64,000 nucleotides of DNA. Source: Inia geoffrensis (Eukaryota > Chordata > Mammalia > Artiodactyla > Iniidae). The stretch lies in contig CM070903.1 in the NCBI GenBank assembly GCA_036417435.1, positions 1 through 64,000 of the forward strand, read 5' to 3'. The position numbers and the translations under genes are program-made. This document shows positions 1 through 10,815 of the stretch, piece after piece. Every line of letters begins with the position of its first letter. The stretch's first letter is position 1. The notes beneath the pieces were generated by a model, which saw only the letters and a program-made list of their open reading frames with translations, did not search any database and was not told the DNA's origin.

Positions 1-1528
1 GGTAAAACTCATCAAAACAATGAAAGAACAGGCAAGCTGCTGAATAACATCCCATACGATGGCACTTTCAAAACTATGGTCTTATTATGGATACATGCAC
101 ATATGGTAATAGTATAAAATATGCAGAAGCTTGATACCAGATGGGGTCATCACTACAGAAAGAAAGGGAAAACATCAAAAGGTGGAAATGGAGAATGTCA
201 AAATGTTAACATCTGATAGACCCGAGTGTTCAGCATGTGGCTGGATGTCTGTTATACCACTCTCTAGATTAATATAAGTTTGAAGCATTTTATAACAAGA
301 CGGGGAAATTGTTGTCTGTACTTTATAAATTTCTTCCTGCTTGTAGAAAGTTTATGGTAAGAATCTTATTTCCCCTAAAACATTTGCCATCACCTTTGCT
401 CCAAAACAACAGCTATCACTTGACGTCTAATTCTATGACCTGTACAACTGATAGTTTCTCAATCTTATATACAGTAAAAATAAAAACATCTTTGAAAACT
501 TTACTATTCTTATTTACCATGATATAACTTCTAAGCTAAAAGCTGTGTCTTTGCTGTGCAAACACAGTTTCAAATATGTGTGCCTTCCCCTTTCCAGCCC
601 TCAGCTCTACAAATTGTAACTTCTAAGTCTGTCCTGCATAGAAATTCCACGGCCACCAGTTCATGTGGCCCTCCAAATATCATGGCAACATAAGTGTTTA
701 GGAAGCTCTGGAGTTGTCCTTATCCATCAATGGCCAGAATTACAACTGGAGAATTACGCGCTCAACAGTCTAAGGAACAAAACGAATTGCTTCCGTGTAT
801 GTTGTGTGAGCATAAAACACCTTGGACATAGTTAATGCGTAGCTTCCATCTGGCATTTTTCATATTATGTAAAATTGTTATGTCAGCAACAGGTGGTAGA
901 GCTAAGTGTTAGGAGATCTTACTTATGCCCAACTATCAGGTTTGCAGATCCGAACATTAAACAGTTCACAGGTCTGTGGAAATGCATGAGGTGCTAGATT
1001 TTCTCCTGTTGCACTGTCTTACAAAATATTAGTTTCTTGTCTTTCTCCTTACCTCCTTCCTAACAATCCTTGATTTTCTTTTGATATCCTCATCTGAGCT
1101 CCTGAGCTTACTCCTCCACTATTAGTTCAGCAAGCCCTTGGCACTTGTTTTCAGTAAATTGAAGAAGGACTTACAAGCTTGTACGAGTGAAGTGTTCATA
1201 TCTCTGTCTCTCACATGATGTGGCCAAAGAAGATGCTAGACATGATTTCTTCCAGCAGCCATTTAGTCACCATGAGGAAACCTCAGATTTAGGATGAAGC
1301 TGGTGTTAAGGACAGTGGAAAGGAGACTCAGAGAAAGGAGTCTTTAACATTATCAAGTTGTCAATTACCTATCACCTGCCCAACCTCTGGACATGGTTTT
1401 GGTCAGGTGAAATATTCTCTTGTTCAAGTCTGTGTGAGTCGGAGTTTCTTTTACTTAGAGCCCAAAGCACCTTGATAAAAGATGGAGAAACTTTAATATT
1501 TAGAAGTCTCTTGCTATAAAATTCATGA
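1..1528. other. Unannotated intergenic DNA
   Basis: AT-rich sequence without a recognisable gene, RNA gene or interspersed repeat. The open frames are short (72 codons at most), have no family resemblance and no splice context. It could hold strongly decayed repeats that I cannot recognise by eye. Confidence 0.6.
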
Positions 1529-1530
1529 AA

Positions 1531-1894
1531 TACAGTTGATCCTTGAACAAAGCAGGGGTTAAGGGCATCAATCCTCTACACAGTTTAAAATACACACATA
1601 ACTTATAGTTTGCCCTCCATAGGCACAGTTCCTCTGTATTTGCCATTCCGTATCTGAGAATTCACCCAACTGATGGTGCAGGACTGTAGTATTTAGTATT
1701 GAAAATAATCTAGGGAATTCTCTGGCAGTCCAGTGGTTAAGACTTGTGCTTTCACTGCCCTGGGCCCGGGTTCGGTCCCTGGTCAGGGAACTAAGATCCC
1801 ACAAGCCGTAAGCCATGGCCAAAAAAAAAAAAAGAAAAAAATATCTGTGTGTAAGTAGACTCACAGGGTTCAAACCCATGTTCAAGGGTTAACT
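1531..1894 (+). mobile_element. Tigger-type DNA transposon remnant interrupted by a SINE
   Basis: The left end reads CAGTTGATCCTTGAACAA and the right end AGGGTTAACTG, which form terminal inverted repeats of the Tigger3/4 kind. Each end is flanked by TA, the target duplication of Tc1/mariner elements. The interior retains only a few hundred bases of the non-autonomous form, so there is no transposase gene. A short SINE (1,712-1,841) sits inside and is therefore younger. The superfamily is clear from the ends; the exact subfamily is from memory. Confidence 0.75.
1712..1841 (+). mobile_element. Short tRNA-derived SINE (CHR-related)
   Basis: It opens GGAATTCTCTGGCAGTCCAG, carries a B-box-like GGTTCGGTCCC and ends in an A-rich tail after GCCATGGCC. 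This is the very short CHR-type SINE of cetartiodactyls, about 130 bp. It interrupts the Tigger remnant. The target duplication is blurred because the flanks are A-rich. Confidence 0.8.
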
Positions 1895-2044
1895 GTACAA
1901 AGAAATGGAACGTAGACCTGGGTCAAGAGCATTTAACTTTCTGTTTCCCCACTTGGAGGCTACTGTGTTCACTGTCATTCACTTGCAAAGCCAGAGCTCT
2001 GAAATCCAGCCTAGGACAGAAGGCTGGATTTACAGGTCTTACAA

Positions 2045-2225
2045 TTGTTTAGCACTTCACAGCTTTTAAAATACTCCCATATATATGATCACCTCATCAA
2101 CCATGTGAAGACGGCTATGTCGGCATTTTTAAAAAGTAGAAGTTCAGGGGAGTTCAGTGACATTATCAAGGGCAAACAAGTTAGAAACAGATCTAAATTC
2201 AGGACCACTGAATTTTCTGCTGAGT
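2045..2225 (+). repeat. Probable MIR/L2-class ancient repeat
   Basis: The stretch resembles the mammalian pattern of a 'fell within the depth of tissue' MIR/L2 core: AGCACTTCACAGCTTTTAAA, then a Ca-rich middle with CATGTGAAGACGGCTATG, then AAGGGCAAACAAGTTAGAAA. It is heavily diverged, as expected for repeats predating placental mammals. Assignment is from remembered consensus only. Confidence 0.45.
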
Positions 2226-2329
2226 CTTAATGACTCTTCAGATATTACACATAAATAAGACTTTGTGGAAGAAAAAACCCTATCGATACTGAATTATGTG
2301 GTGATAAGTGTTTTGGAAATTGTTATGGT

Positions 2330-2660
2330 CAGGATGGGATAGGTTATGCTGCAGTAATAAATGCCCCCAAATTTCAGTCGCTTACAACAGCAAAGGGTTA
2401 TTTCTAATTGTTGGGAACAGTTGGGTTGGTCAACACCTCTGCTCCATGGGGTCCTCACTCCAGGCCCCAGGCTGATAGAACTATCTCTATCTGAATCATG
2501 GCTGGTCATCATGGCAGAGAAAAAGATGCATAGCAAATCACATGCTGGCTCTAGAACCTCTGCCTGTAAGTCACACGAGGTGGGTCAACTCTCATTTCAC
2601 TGGCCAAAGTAACTTATACAACCAAGTGTGACATTAATGGGATAAGGAAGGATGATCCTT
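2330..2660 (+). repeat. Ancient interspersed repeat, family not assigned
   Basis: Contains TGCTGCAGTAATAAATGCCC, a CTCACTCCAGGCCC segment and a CATGGCAGAG segment, a combination I associate with a common old mammalian repeat. A weaker relative seems to lie at 7,745-8,075. I could not decide between an LTR and a DNA-transposon family. The 83-codon frame across it is incidental. Confidence 0.4.
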
Positions 2661-3150
2661 CCCTTGGAGAGTGCTAGTGACTATGAACACAGAAGACTTT
2701 CCATATTTCCAATGAACTTCTTTTCTAATTCTGTGTCCCTAGACCCAATAATATACAGACTTAAGAATGAACACTTCACAGGGCTGTGATGTCACTCAGG
2801 GTTGGAGGTAACTCATGATTGATGTAGGAAAATGTTTGTCAAAGTGCATCCTCAAGAACACTAGTTGTGTGGGACATTGCTAAAGAATGGCTTGCATGGT
2901 CTTATAATTTGGGAAAACACTATATACCAAATTCTCCATTATAACTTGGCAATTGATGGTAGTATGTTCAAGTCTCTGAGAAGTCTTGCAAAATGCTGGA
3001 CTTTGTTTAATCTCAAACCTTCTAAGTCTATTTCATCATGGATCTTTTAATTTTTCTTAACTTTGTTTTGTGTAATACCTATTGACATCCCATAGCACTA
3101 TGTTCCCTGGCTACACTTTGGGCTAGCTTGCTACAGTAAAACTGGGCTTG
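2661..3150. other. Unannotated intergenic DNA
   Basis: No gene is visible. A segment around 2,835-2,960 (GTGCATCCTCAAGAACACTA onward) faintly recalls hAT-Charlie fragments, but not well enough to call. Confidence 0.5.
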
Positions 3151-3325
3151 TGGTCAGGTCCAGGGTTTTAGCTCCACCTCTTTCACCAAATAGCCATATG
3201 AACTTGGCACACCATTCATAATTCTTTTATTTCCACATTTGTTAAATGGAAATAACATTTCCTGTGAGCCTCTAGTGAGATCATTAATGTGAAGACTCCT
3301 TGAATGATATAGTGTTTTTACACAT
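3150..3325 (+). repeat. Probable MIR fragment
   Basis: The order AACTTGGCACACC, then TTATTTCCACATTTGTTAAA, then AATAACATTTCC, then GTGAGATCATTAATGTGAA follows the MIR core (clinic-like 'lost in T-rich, then ATGGGGATAATAA, then GAGGATTAAATGA'). It is diverged and has no tail. Confidence 0.55.
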
Positions 3326-3425
3326 GCCAGGAACCAGCCTTGGACAAATATTTCAAGATCTCTCTCTTCTCTTTGCACTGCCCATGAACCCATGTCTTCG
3401 AGCCTGTGTCAGAACGGGGATAAAC

Positions 3426-3745
3426 CATCAAACGGGCTTGATGTGAGCTGTAGCTCATATGCTTATTTTTTACAGCTCAGCTGTAAGTGTCAAGCCCTCC
3501 TCTCCCTGATGGCTCCCAGATATGAACCATATATAAGATAGTATCTGGGAACATGCCTTGTAAACTGTGAAGTACCGTACAGGTTCATTAATTTAAGAAT
3601 GAGACGTTTTCCCTTTATTATGTATTAGTTCTTTTCAAGATTTTATTAAACAGTAAGTTGCCTTTCAAATGCTATATTTATTTCTGAATTCAATAAGGAG
3701 TCCTCTTTGGACATTTTGAGAGTACACATACACACACAAGCACAT
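3426..3745. other. Unannotated intergenic DNA
   Basis: No gene or recognised repeat. The stretch AGCTGTAGCTCATATGC...ACAGCTCAGCTG near 3,450-3,485 can fold on itself, but nothing else supports a function. Confidence 0.5.
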
Positions 3746-3840
3746 TTTCATTCATTCATTCATTCTTGCAGCAAGCAGATATTGAGGGTGTATATTTATA
3801 TATGTGTATACATACACACACACACACACACACACATATA
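3746..3840. repeat. Microsatellites (CATT)n and (CA)n
   Basis: Four CATT units lie at about 3,750-3,765. A TA/TG-rich run then leads into about thirteen uninterrupted CA dinucleotides at 3,811-3,836. These are simple-sequence loci, potentially length-polymorphic. Confidence 0.9.
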
Positions 3841-3849
3841 TACCTAGTT

Positions 3850-4345
3850 TTATCTTCTCCTAAATTTGAAGTGGATTATAAATGCAAGCTGCAACAAAAG
3901 ATAAATAATTTGATGAAAAGGGGGAGAAAAACTTAATTAGGGGTGGAAGAAATAAAATGAGTCCAGAAGCAATTTGGCTCTGCCCCCCATAGATTCCATA
4001 AGGTCCTGCCCTGATGTTTTAGCCATTGGACACAAGCTAGACTTGGAGCTACCAATGTCAATACAAAGACTAAAACACAGTCCATTGCAGATTTCCTTCA
4101 AGAAAAGCTAGGAATGCAAATGATGATTTGCTATATTCCAAGTTTTAACTGTTGACAACTAATTTAAATTCGCTTAAAAACTGTGCACTGAACAAAATAT
4201 TTGTGAAAGCTGAAATCTAATGCATGGGTCTCAAGTTTACAATCTCAAGTGCCTGGGTTGGGGGAGGGTGGCTTTCACACGGGGAGAGGCACGGATGCCG
4301 GGGTCCACTCTATCAAATGGATGAAGCACTGAATCCGGAGGAGGG
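3850..4345. other. Unannotated intergenic DNA
   Basis: No gene, RNA or recognised repeat is apparent. A G-rich patch (GGGTTGGGGGAGGG near 4,256) stands out only in composition. Confidence 0.5.
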
Positions 4346-4351
4346 GGAGTG

Positions 4352-4735
4352 CTGTGATCTGAATTGCGTCCCCCTTGAATTCATACACTGAAGCCCTAAT
4401 TCCCTATGTAATTGTATTTGGAGATGGGGCTTTAGGAGGTAATTTAGGTTAAAGGAGGTCATAAGGGTGGAGTCCTAATCCAATAGGATTGGTGGCTTTA
4501 TAAGAGGGGGACCATCTCTCTCCCTGCACATGCACTGAAGGAAGGCCCTGTGAGGACACCGTCTACAAGCCGGAAGAATGCTCTCACGAGAACCTGACCC
4601 TGTTGGCATTCTCATCTAGGACGGCCAACTTCCAGAACTGTGAGGAAATCAAGTCCTCATGTTGGAGCCAGGCAGCCTGTGGTATCTTGTTATGGCAGCT
4701 GGGAAGACCAACACCGGTAGCTTAGTCTGCTTTCC
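4352..4735 (+). mobile_element. ERVL-MaLR LTR (MST/MLT1 group)
   Basis: The order of landmarks matches MaLR LTRs. It opens CTGTGATCTGAATTGCGTCC and continues with ATTCATACACTGAAGCCCTA. A GGAGATGGGGCTTTAGGAGG block follows, then TGTGAGGACACC and CCAGAACTGTGAGGAAAT near the end. No internal viral sequence flanks it, so it is a solo LTR. It is old and diverged. The MaLR group is well supported, the subfamily is not. Confidence 0.75.
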
Positions 4736-5675
4736 TGGCCCCTGTTGAGGGATGAGCTTCTGAGTCCCTCAAGGCAACCCGCCCCCCCCCTCCCCACCCC
4801 CCGCCAATGGCTCATTCATCTCTTCAGGATTCTGGTGACATGTTTTGGCAGGAAATGAAAAGGAAAGAAAAAGACTTGGGAAGAGTCTTCTATTGGCAGG
4901 CTGGGCTCCCAGAGGAAGTGACACAGGCCAGCCAAGATGAGCAGCAATAAATTCCTGGATTTGGGAAGACATGAGACAGGAAGGCTCCTGTCCCCACACA
5001 GCTGCTGCTCAAGGTGTATTTCGTAGTTGGTATAAACTTTAAGAACCTTAGTAGCCTGCTTTGTGGTTTAATAGCATTTGATAGCCCAATTACCAGTCAT
5101 GCCCTCCTCAGGGTTTTAGACAAGCAAAGGAGATTTTGTAAGAGAGCAGAGTTAAAGCCAGAGAGAAAAGCAAAAGCCGTTGTGTCATTGCTCATGGGGA
5201 GGCTGCCTTTCTCTTCTATTTGCATCTCCCCAAGCGGGTACCAAGGGAAGCCTCCAAATGCCCACTCCAAAAGGGAGCAGCTCTTTTTATGAGCAATGTC
5301 ACCTTAAGCTACCAGGGGAGCATAATACATTATCTCAATTCGTGCATCTGGGACTAAGTCCTTCATAAGAGTGATGGAAACGTTACTTTCAGATGAGTTC
5401 CACAGAGGATATATAATTCGTATCTGATGATAAATGAAAATTAGTCCATGCAAAATACAGACACCATTCAGAAGCCGTCTGATGCATCTTCACGTTATAT
5501 GACTGGACTTTTCAGACCGAAACGAACCGACCTCAGCTCCATTTCCAAGGTCTCCTGCTGCTGCTTTTCTCCACTCACTTCTGGTTACAGACACCTGGCT
5601 CTTCAGATATACCCATGAATACAACCAGGTGTGCTCCTGGAAGGCAGCTTGTCATCAGATTTCAAGCAGGATTCT
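4736..5675. other. Unannotated, mostly unique DNA
   Basis: No recognisable repeat or gene. It starts with a C-rich run (4,783-4,803). The largest open frame (5,014-5,292, 92 codons) shows no family resemblance. As the longest apparently unique stretch in the first 10 kb it is the best place for a cross-species conservation check. Confidence 0.5.
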
Positions 5676-5679
5676 AAAT

Positions 5680-5895
5680 CTAGGTTTGCGGATGCAAAGC
5701 CCAGCTATGACCGTTACTCCGTGACTTTGGCCAAGTTATTTAACATCTTTGCACCAATTTCTTTTATCTGCAATGCGGGGATGACATTAATAGTACTTAC
5801 CTCCCAGGGAGGCTGTGAGGAGAAAATGAGTTAATATTTGTAAAACTTCTGCCACATTGCCTAGGAGATGGTGAGTTTTATGTGCTTAGTAAATA
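5680..5895 (+). repeat. MIR SINE fragment
   Basis: A good match to the MIR core: TGACTTTGGCCAAGTTATTT, then TTTATCTGCAATGCGGGGAT, then TAGTACTTACCTCCCAGGGA, then GTGAGGAGAAAATGAGTTAA. MIR is an inactive ancient tRNA-derived SINE. Confidence 0.8.
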
Positions 5896-5982
5896 AAATG
5901 CCTCTTTGCCTTGTACGTGCTCTTCCTGCTGCTCAGATGCGTGTCCTCCACTCTGTCAGACCCCACCCTACTCCTATGACTT

Positions 5983-6044
5983 TTTTAACAGCTTTACTGA
6001 GGTGTGACTGACATGCAATAAACCACACATATTTAAACTTCTGA
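5983..6044 (+). mobile_element. Old L1 (L1M) 3' region, left part
   Basis: AACAGCTTTACTGAGGTGTG followed by AATAAACCACACATATTTAAA is a common segment of old mammalian L1 3' regions. It continues at 6,333 after a younger L1 tail, so the two parts are one element split by an insertion. Confidence 0.65.
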
Positions 6045-6332
6045 CATACGCAAATTCATGGTTACCAAAGGGGAAAGGTGGTAAGGGGGAGGGATAAATT
6101 GGGAGTTTGGGATTGACATATACACACTACTGTATTTAAAATAGATAATCAACAAGGACCTAGTGTACAGCACAGGGAACTCTACTCAGTATTATGTAAT
6201 AAGCTAAATGGGAAAAGAATTTGAAAAAGGATAGTATATGTGTGTGTATAACTGAAGCACTTTTGCTGTACACCTGAAAGTAACAGTGTAAATCAACTGT
6301 ACTCCAATATGAAATAAAATTTTTTTTAAGTT
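6045..6332 (+). mobile_element. Younger L1 3' end inserted in an old L1
   Basis: The sequence begins AAATTCATGGTTACCAAAGG and runs through GTACAGCACAGGGAACTC, CTGTACACCTGAAAGTAACA and AATCAACTGTACTCCAATA to an A/T-rich end. This is the 3' UTR of cetartiodactyl L1. It is 5' truncated and interrupts the older L1 at 5,983-6,044 and 6,333-6,700. Confidence 0.75.
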
Positions 6333-6700
6333 TTGACATGTATACATTCATGACCACACTACCCCAATCAAAATAATAAACATATCCACCCCCCCAAATG
6401 TTTCTCATGCCCCTTATAATTCCTTTCTTCCCTCCCTGTCCCCTCCTCTCCCACACCTGTTAGTCTGCTTCCTGTCACTATAGATCTGTTTGAATCACCT
6501 CGAGTTTTATAACAATGCAATCATAACATAGAGGCCTTGGTGTCTGGCTCTTTTCACTCAGTATAATATTTCTGAAGTTCCTCCATGTTGCAGCCCATAT
6601 CAGTAGTTAGCTCTTCCTTATTGCTGAGTAGTCTTGCATTGTATGGATAGGCTATGATTTTATTGGTCACCTGTTGACACTGCGGCTTTGTCTCTTTGTA
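6333..6700 (+). mobile_element. Old L1 (L1M) 3' region, right part
   Basis: Continues the element at 5,983: AGTTTTGACATGTATACATT, CTGTCACTATAGATCTG, TCTTTTCACTCAGTATAATA, TTGCTGAGTAGTCTTGCATT. These are landmarks of old L1 3' regions. No coding frame survives. Confidence 0.65.
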
Positions 6701-6785
6701 ACAGTTGTTTTCCTAGTACCTTGAACACTACCTGGCACATAGCAAGTACTCAATAAATAATTTTAAACAAATGAATGGAAGAATG
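6700..6785 (+). repeat. Probable L2 3' fragment
   Basis: CACTACCTGGCACATAGCAA followed by GTACTCAATAAATAATTTT and AATGAATGGA matches the terminal segment of L2-type LINEs. Confidence 0.6.
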
Positions 6786-6904
6786 TCCTTCTGATGTGCT
6801 TCAACTTGTCCTTGAAGCTCAAGTTAGTGCTGCCATGAATATTATGCAACCATTACAAACTATATTTTCAAAGAATATTTGATCATATATAAGAATGCAG
6901 ATTG

Positions 6905-7213
6905 GGACTTCCCTGGTGGCACAGCAGTTAAGAATCCACCTGCGAATGCAGGGCACACAGGTTTGAGCCCTGGTCCGGGAAGATCCCACATGCCACGGAG
7001 CAACTAAGCCCGTGTGCCACCACTACTGAGCCCGCGTGCCACAACTACTGAAGCTCGCATGCCTAGAGCCCATGCTCCACAACAAGAGAAGCCACTGCAA
7101 TGAGAAGCCTGTGCACCACAACGAAGAGGAGCCCCTGCTCACCGTATCTAGAGAAAGCCTACGTACAGCAATGTAGACCCAATGTAGCCAAAAATAAAAA
7201 TAAATAAATAAAT
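6905..7213 (+). mobile_element. CHR-1-like SINE, long form
   Basis: A tRNA-Glu-like head (GGGACTTCCCTGGTGGCACA) is followed by the long body with CAACTACTGAAGC and CAACAAGAGAAGCCACTGCA, ending in AAATAAATAAAT. The target duplication is near AGAATGCAGATTG, present at 6,892-6,904 and again right after the tail. Confidence 0.92.
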
Positions 7214-7439
7214 GAGAATGCAGATTGATGATGATAGTAGGTTAGGTCATAAAAGGCAAAGCCCCGGAGTGTATAAAGGCATAGTATGCATGGAGAAGGA
7301 CTCTAACATAAAAAATATCAACAGATGTAATCTCTTTGACTTTCCTTTTAATACTTGCCATATTTTCCAAAATTTTGACAATGAAAATAGATAAACCTTT
7401 TTTCAAAAATGGAATTTTATTATTTTTAAGAATAATCTG

Positions 7440-7647
7440 GGGCTTCCCTGGTGGCACAGTGGTTGAGAGTCTGCCTGCCGATGCAGGGGACACGGGTTCG
7501 TGCCCCGGTCCGGGAGGATCCCACGTGCCACGGAGCAGCTGGGCCCGTGAGCCATGGCCGCTGAGCCTGCGCGTCCGGAGCCTGTGCCCTGCAACGGGAG
7601 AGGCCACAACAGTGAGAGGGCCGCGTACTGCAAAAAAAAAAAAAAAA
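7440..7647 (+). mobile_element. CHR-2-like SINE with perfect 12-bp target duplication
   Basis: Head GGGCTTCCCTGGTGGCACAG, B-box-like GGTTCGTGCCC, body with AGCCATGGCCGCTGAGCC and an A17 tail. AAGAATAATCTG occurs immediately before (7,428-7,439) and after (7,648-7,659). The near-consensus body and exact duplication imply a relatively recent insertion. Confidence 0.95.
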
Positions 7648-7744
7648 AAGAATAATCTGCCTAAATGTTACTTCCTCCATGAAGTCTTTACCATCTCCCT
7701 CAGGCAGCATCAATTACTCCTTCTGTTGGCAACATGATATGTAT

Positions 7745-8075
7745 CAGTCAGCGCTTGCCAAAGTAATACCGCCTAAGAAGTCACCCAAATCTCAATGATG
7801 TACAACTACGAGCCTTTATTGCTCACTTTTGGATCTGCAGGTTGGCTAGGTGGGGGGTACAGTGCTTTGCTTCAGGCAGGGTTTGACTGGGCCTCTGATC
7901 TTCTGATATGGCTTCTCCTGGAAGAGATGAAGGCAAACACATGACGCCTCTCAAAGCTGAGGCTCAGAACTGGCTCACCGTCCTTTATAGTCACATTCCA
8001 TGGCCCAAACAAGACACACGCCAAGGTCACGTCAATGGGGCAGAATGATCCCTCCCATGGAGTTGGTGGGGGTAG
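7745..8075. repeat. Possible old interspersed repeat
   Basis: Segments such as TTTATTGCTCACTTTTGGAT, GGTTTGACTGGGCCTC and GAATGATCCCTCCCATGGA give the impression of an old repeat related to the one near 2,330-2,660. No family could be named. Confidence 0.35.
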
Positions 8076-8149
8076 GAGGCTACATACTTGCTGAACAATA
8101 ATTTAATCTACCCCATGAGAGAAGAAAAAACACGGTTTGGGGGTCTTTA

Positions 8150-8270
8150 AAACTTGGCTTTGGAAGCTGGCTGGACCACTTCAGGGCCAAGTGCTTTGGG
8201 GCAATTTATTTAAGCCCTGTTTCCCCTTTTGTTAACTGGAGATTATAAAATGCTTGGAAGAGGGGTTGTG
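8150..8270 (+). repeat. Probable MIR fragment
   Basis: TGGACCACTTCAGGGCCAAG, TTATTTAAGCCCTGTTTCCC and AACTGGAGATTATAAAATGC follow the order of the MIR core. Short and diverged. Confidence 0.5.
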
Positions 8271-8419
8271 AGCTTTGAACACGATAGCTGTGTGGTGACC
8301 ATGGACGTGCACCAGCCAGAGCTCCTTCGAGAGAATCTGCTGCTGGGAGCCTCAGTGTTTCACAGCCTCAGCACTGGATCCTCCCGTGGGTCTGCACTGA
8401 GGCTGTGCTTCCCCTAGGC

Positions 8420-8715
8420 TGCAAGTGGGTGACAATGAAGCACAGCAGAGAAACCCTTTCAGGCCCACTGCTGGGGGACAAGAGACTCCTCTGACGGGAG
8501 ATGAGCTTGAAGATGACCCACTGATATGGCCCAAGACTTCGTAGACTGCACTGCCGCCTGAAGGTACCGCGGCCGGAAGACCCCCCCTGGCCTGCTACTG
8601 TTTCCTCCACTCCGTCCTGCACAGTGGTTTCCCCAATACACCTCTAGCACGCTTCATTGATCATTTCCTCTTGGCATCCGCTCCTTGGAGGACCTCGACT
8701 GACACAGACTATCAA
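8420..8715. repeat. Possible old LTR end or other repeat
   Basis: The terminal text CTCTTGGCATCCGCTCCTTG followed by GAGGACCTCGACTGACACA resembles the ends of some old LTRs. The upstream part is not recognised. Three overlapping minus-strand frames here have no resemblance to any family. Confidence 0.3.
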
Positions 8716-8744
8716 GTATCTAGAAAAGGGCCTAAGAAAAACTA

Positions 8745-8802
8745 TGAACTATATATATATATATATTTCTATATCTATCTATCTATCTTATCTATATATG
8801 GG
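8745..8802. repeat. (TA)n-(TCTA)n microsatellite
   Basis: A TA-repeat run passes into TCTATC tetranucleotide-type units just before a minus-strand SINE. Confidence 0.9.
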
Positions 8803-9002
8803 TTTTTTTTTGCGGTACACGGGGCTCTCACTGTTGTGGCCTCTCCCACTGCGGAGCACAGGCTCCGGATGCGCAAGCTCAGCAGCCACGGCTCACGGGC
8901 CCAGCCACTCGGCAGCACGTGGGATCCTCCCAGACAGGGGCACGAACCCGTGTCCCCTGCATCAGCAGGCGGACTCTCAAACACTGCACCACCAGGGAAG
9001 CG
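8803..9002 (-). mobile_element. CHR-2-like SINE, minus strand
   Basis: Reverse complement of the standard element: a T-run, then GCGGTACACGGGGCTCTCAC, ending CACCACCAGGGAAGC. It lies directly against the 3' end of the L1 that follows. It is one of only two minus-strand CHR copies among about twenty. Confidence 0.93.
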
Positions 9003-9387
9003 CAATATATCGTTTTAAAAAAATTTTTTTAACATCTTTATTGGAATATAATTGCTTTACAATGGTGTGTTAGTTTCTGCTTTATAACAAAGTGGATCAG
9101 ATATACATATACACATATGCCCATATATCCTCCCTCTTGCATCTTCCTCCCATCCTCCCTATCCCATCCCTCTAGGTGGTCACAAAGCACAGAGCTGATC
9201 TCCCTGTGCTATACGGCTGCTTCCCACTAGCTAGTTATTTTACATGTGGTAGTATATGTAAGTCCATGCCACTCTCTCACCTTGTTCCAGCTTACCCTTC
9301 CCCCTCCCCATGTCCCCAAGTCCATTCTCTATGTCTGCGTCTTTATTCCGGTCCTGCCCATAGGTTCCTCAGAAACTTTTTTTTTTC

Positions 9388-10206
9388 TTAGATTCCATAT
9401 GTATGTGTTAGCATACAGTACTTCTTTTTCTCTATCTGACTTACTTCACTCTGTATGACAGACTCTAGGTCCATCCACCTTACTACAAACAACTCAATTT
9501 TGTTTCTTTTTATGGCTGAGTAATATTCCATTGTATATATGTGACACATCTTCTTTATCCATTCATCTGATGATGGACACTTCGGATGCTTCCATATCCT
9601 GGCTATTGTAAAAAGAGCTGCAATGAACATTGTGGTACATGACTCTTTTTGAATTATGGTTTTCTCAGGGCATATGCTCAGTAGTGGGATTGCTGGGTCA
9701 TATGGTAGTTCTATTTGTAGTTTTTTAAAGAACCTCCATACAGTTTTCCATAGTGGCTGTATCAATTTACATTCCCACCAGCAGTGCAAGAGTGTTCCCT
9801 TTTCTCCACACCCTCTCCAGCATTTATTGTTTGTAGATTTTTTGATGATGGCGATTCTGACAGGTGTGAGGTGATACCTCATTGTAGTTTTGATTTGCAT
9901 TTCTCTAATGATTAGTGATGTTGAGCATCCTTTCCTGTGTTTGTTGGCAATCTGTATATCTCCTTTGGAGAAATGGCTATTTAGGTCTTCTGCCCATTTT
10001 TGGATCGGGTTGTTTGTTTTTTTGATATTGAGCTGCATGAGCTGCTTGTAAATTTTGGAGATTAACCCTTTCTCAGGTGCTTCATTTGCAAATATTTTCT
10101 CCCATTCTGAGGGTTGTCTTTTGGTCTTGTTTATGGTTTCCTTTGCTGTGCAAAAGCTTTTAAGTTTCATTAGGTTCCATCTGTTTATTTTTGTTTTTAT
10201 TTCCAT
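9388..10206 (-). pseudogene. L1 ORF2 C-terminal fragment (272 codons open)
   Basis: The conceptual protein runs from [20 protein letters not shown] to a natural ORF2-like end (MLTHTYGI). It includes the cysteine-containing segment [20 protein letters not shown] and the segment [10 protein letters not shown], both in the C-terminal domain downstream of the reverse-transcriptase core. The first methionine is just the first one in the open part and not a real start. The endonuclease and catalytic FADD motif are absent, so there is no activity. The length of open frame suggests this copy is one of the younger L1s in the window. Confidence 0.88.
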
Positions 10207-10455
10207 TTCTCTAGGAGGTGGGTCAAAAAGGATCTTGCTGTGATTTAGGTCATAGAGTGTTCTGCCTATGTTTTCCTCTAAGAATTTGATAGTGTCTGGC
10301 CTTACATTAGGTTTTTAATCCATTTGGAGTTTATTTTTGTGTATGGTGTTGGGGAGTGTTCTAATTTCATTCTTTTACATGCAGCTGTCTGGTTTGCCCA
10401 GCACCAATTCCTGAAAAGGCTGTCTTTTCTCCATTGTATATTCTTGCCTCCTTTA

Positions 10456-10815
10456 TCAAAAATAAGGTGACCATATGTGTATGGGTTTAGCTCTGGGCTT
10501 TCTATCCTGTTCCATTGGTCTATATTTCTGTTTTTGTGCCAGTATCACATTGCCTTGATTACTGTAGCTTTGTAGTACAGTGTGAGGTCTGGGAGCCTGA
10601 TTCCTCCAGCTCCATTTTTCTTTCTCAAGATTGCTTTGGCTATTCGGGGTCTTTTGTGTTTCCATACAAATTGTGAAATTTTTTGTTCTAGTTCTGTGAA
10701 AAATGCCATTAGTAATTTGATAAGGATTGCACTGAATATGTAGATTGCTTTGGGTACTATAGTCCTTTTCATAATGTTGATTCTTCCAATCCAAGAACAT
10801 TGTATATCTCTCCAT
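10456..10815 (-). pseudogene. L1 ORF2 fragment downstream of the RT core, frame-broken
   Basis: The reading frame at 10,545-10,772 encodes an L1-like stretch with [20 protein letters not shown] and [18 protein letters not shown], a conserved ORF2 segment upstream of the C-terminal domain. It is out of frame with neighbouring ORF2 pieces, so the gene is dead. Confidence 0.82.

Noticed and set aside
6905..6980. tRNA gene in the SINE heads
   Set aside because: The heads derive from a tRNA and keep A- and B-box-like words, but do not fold as a complete tRNA and continue into SINE bodies.
7242..7713. Several overlapping GC-rich open frames encoding RAQPLRGTWD-like or PDRGTNPCPLHRQADSQPL-like peptides, here and at every CHR-2 copy
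   Set aside because: They are translations of the SINE itself in different frames; they recur wherever a SINE lies and have no independent coding evidence.
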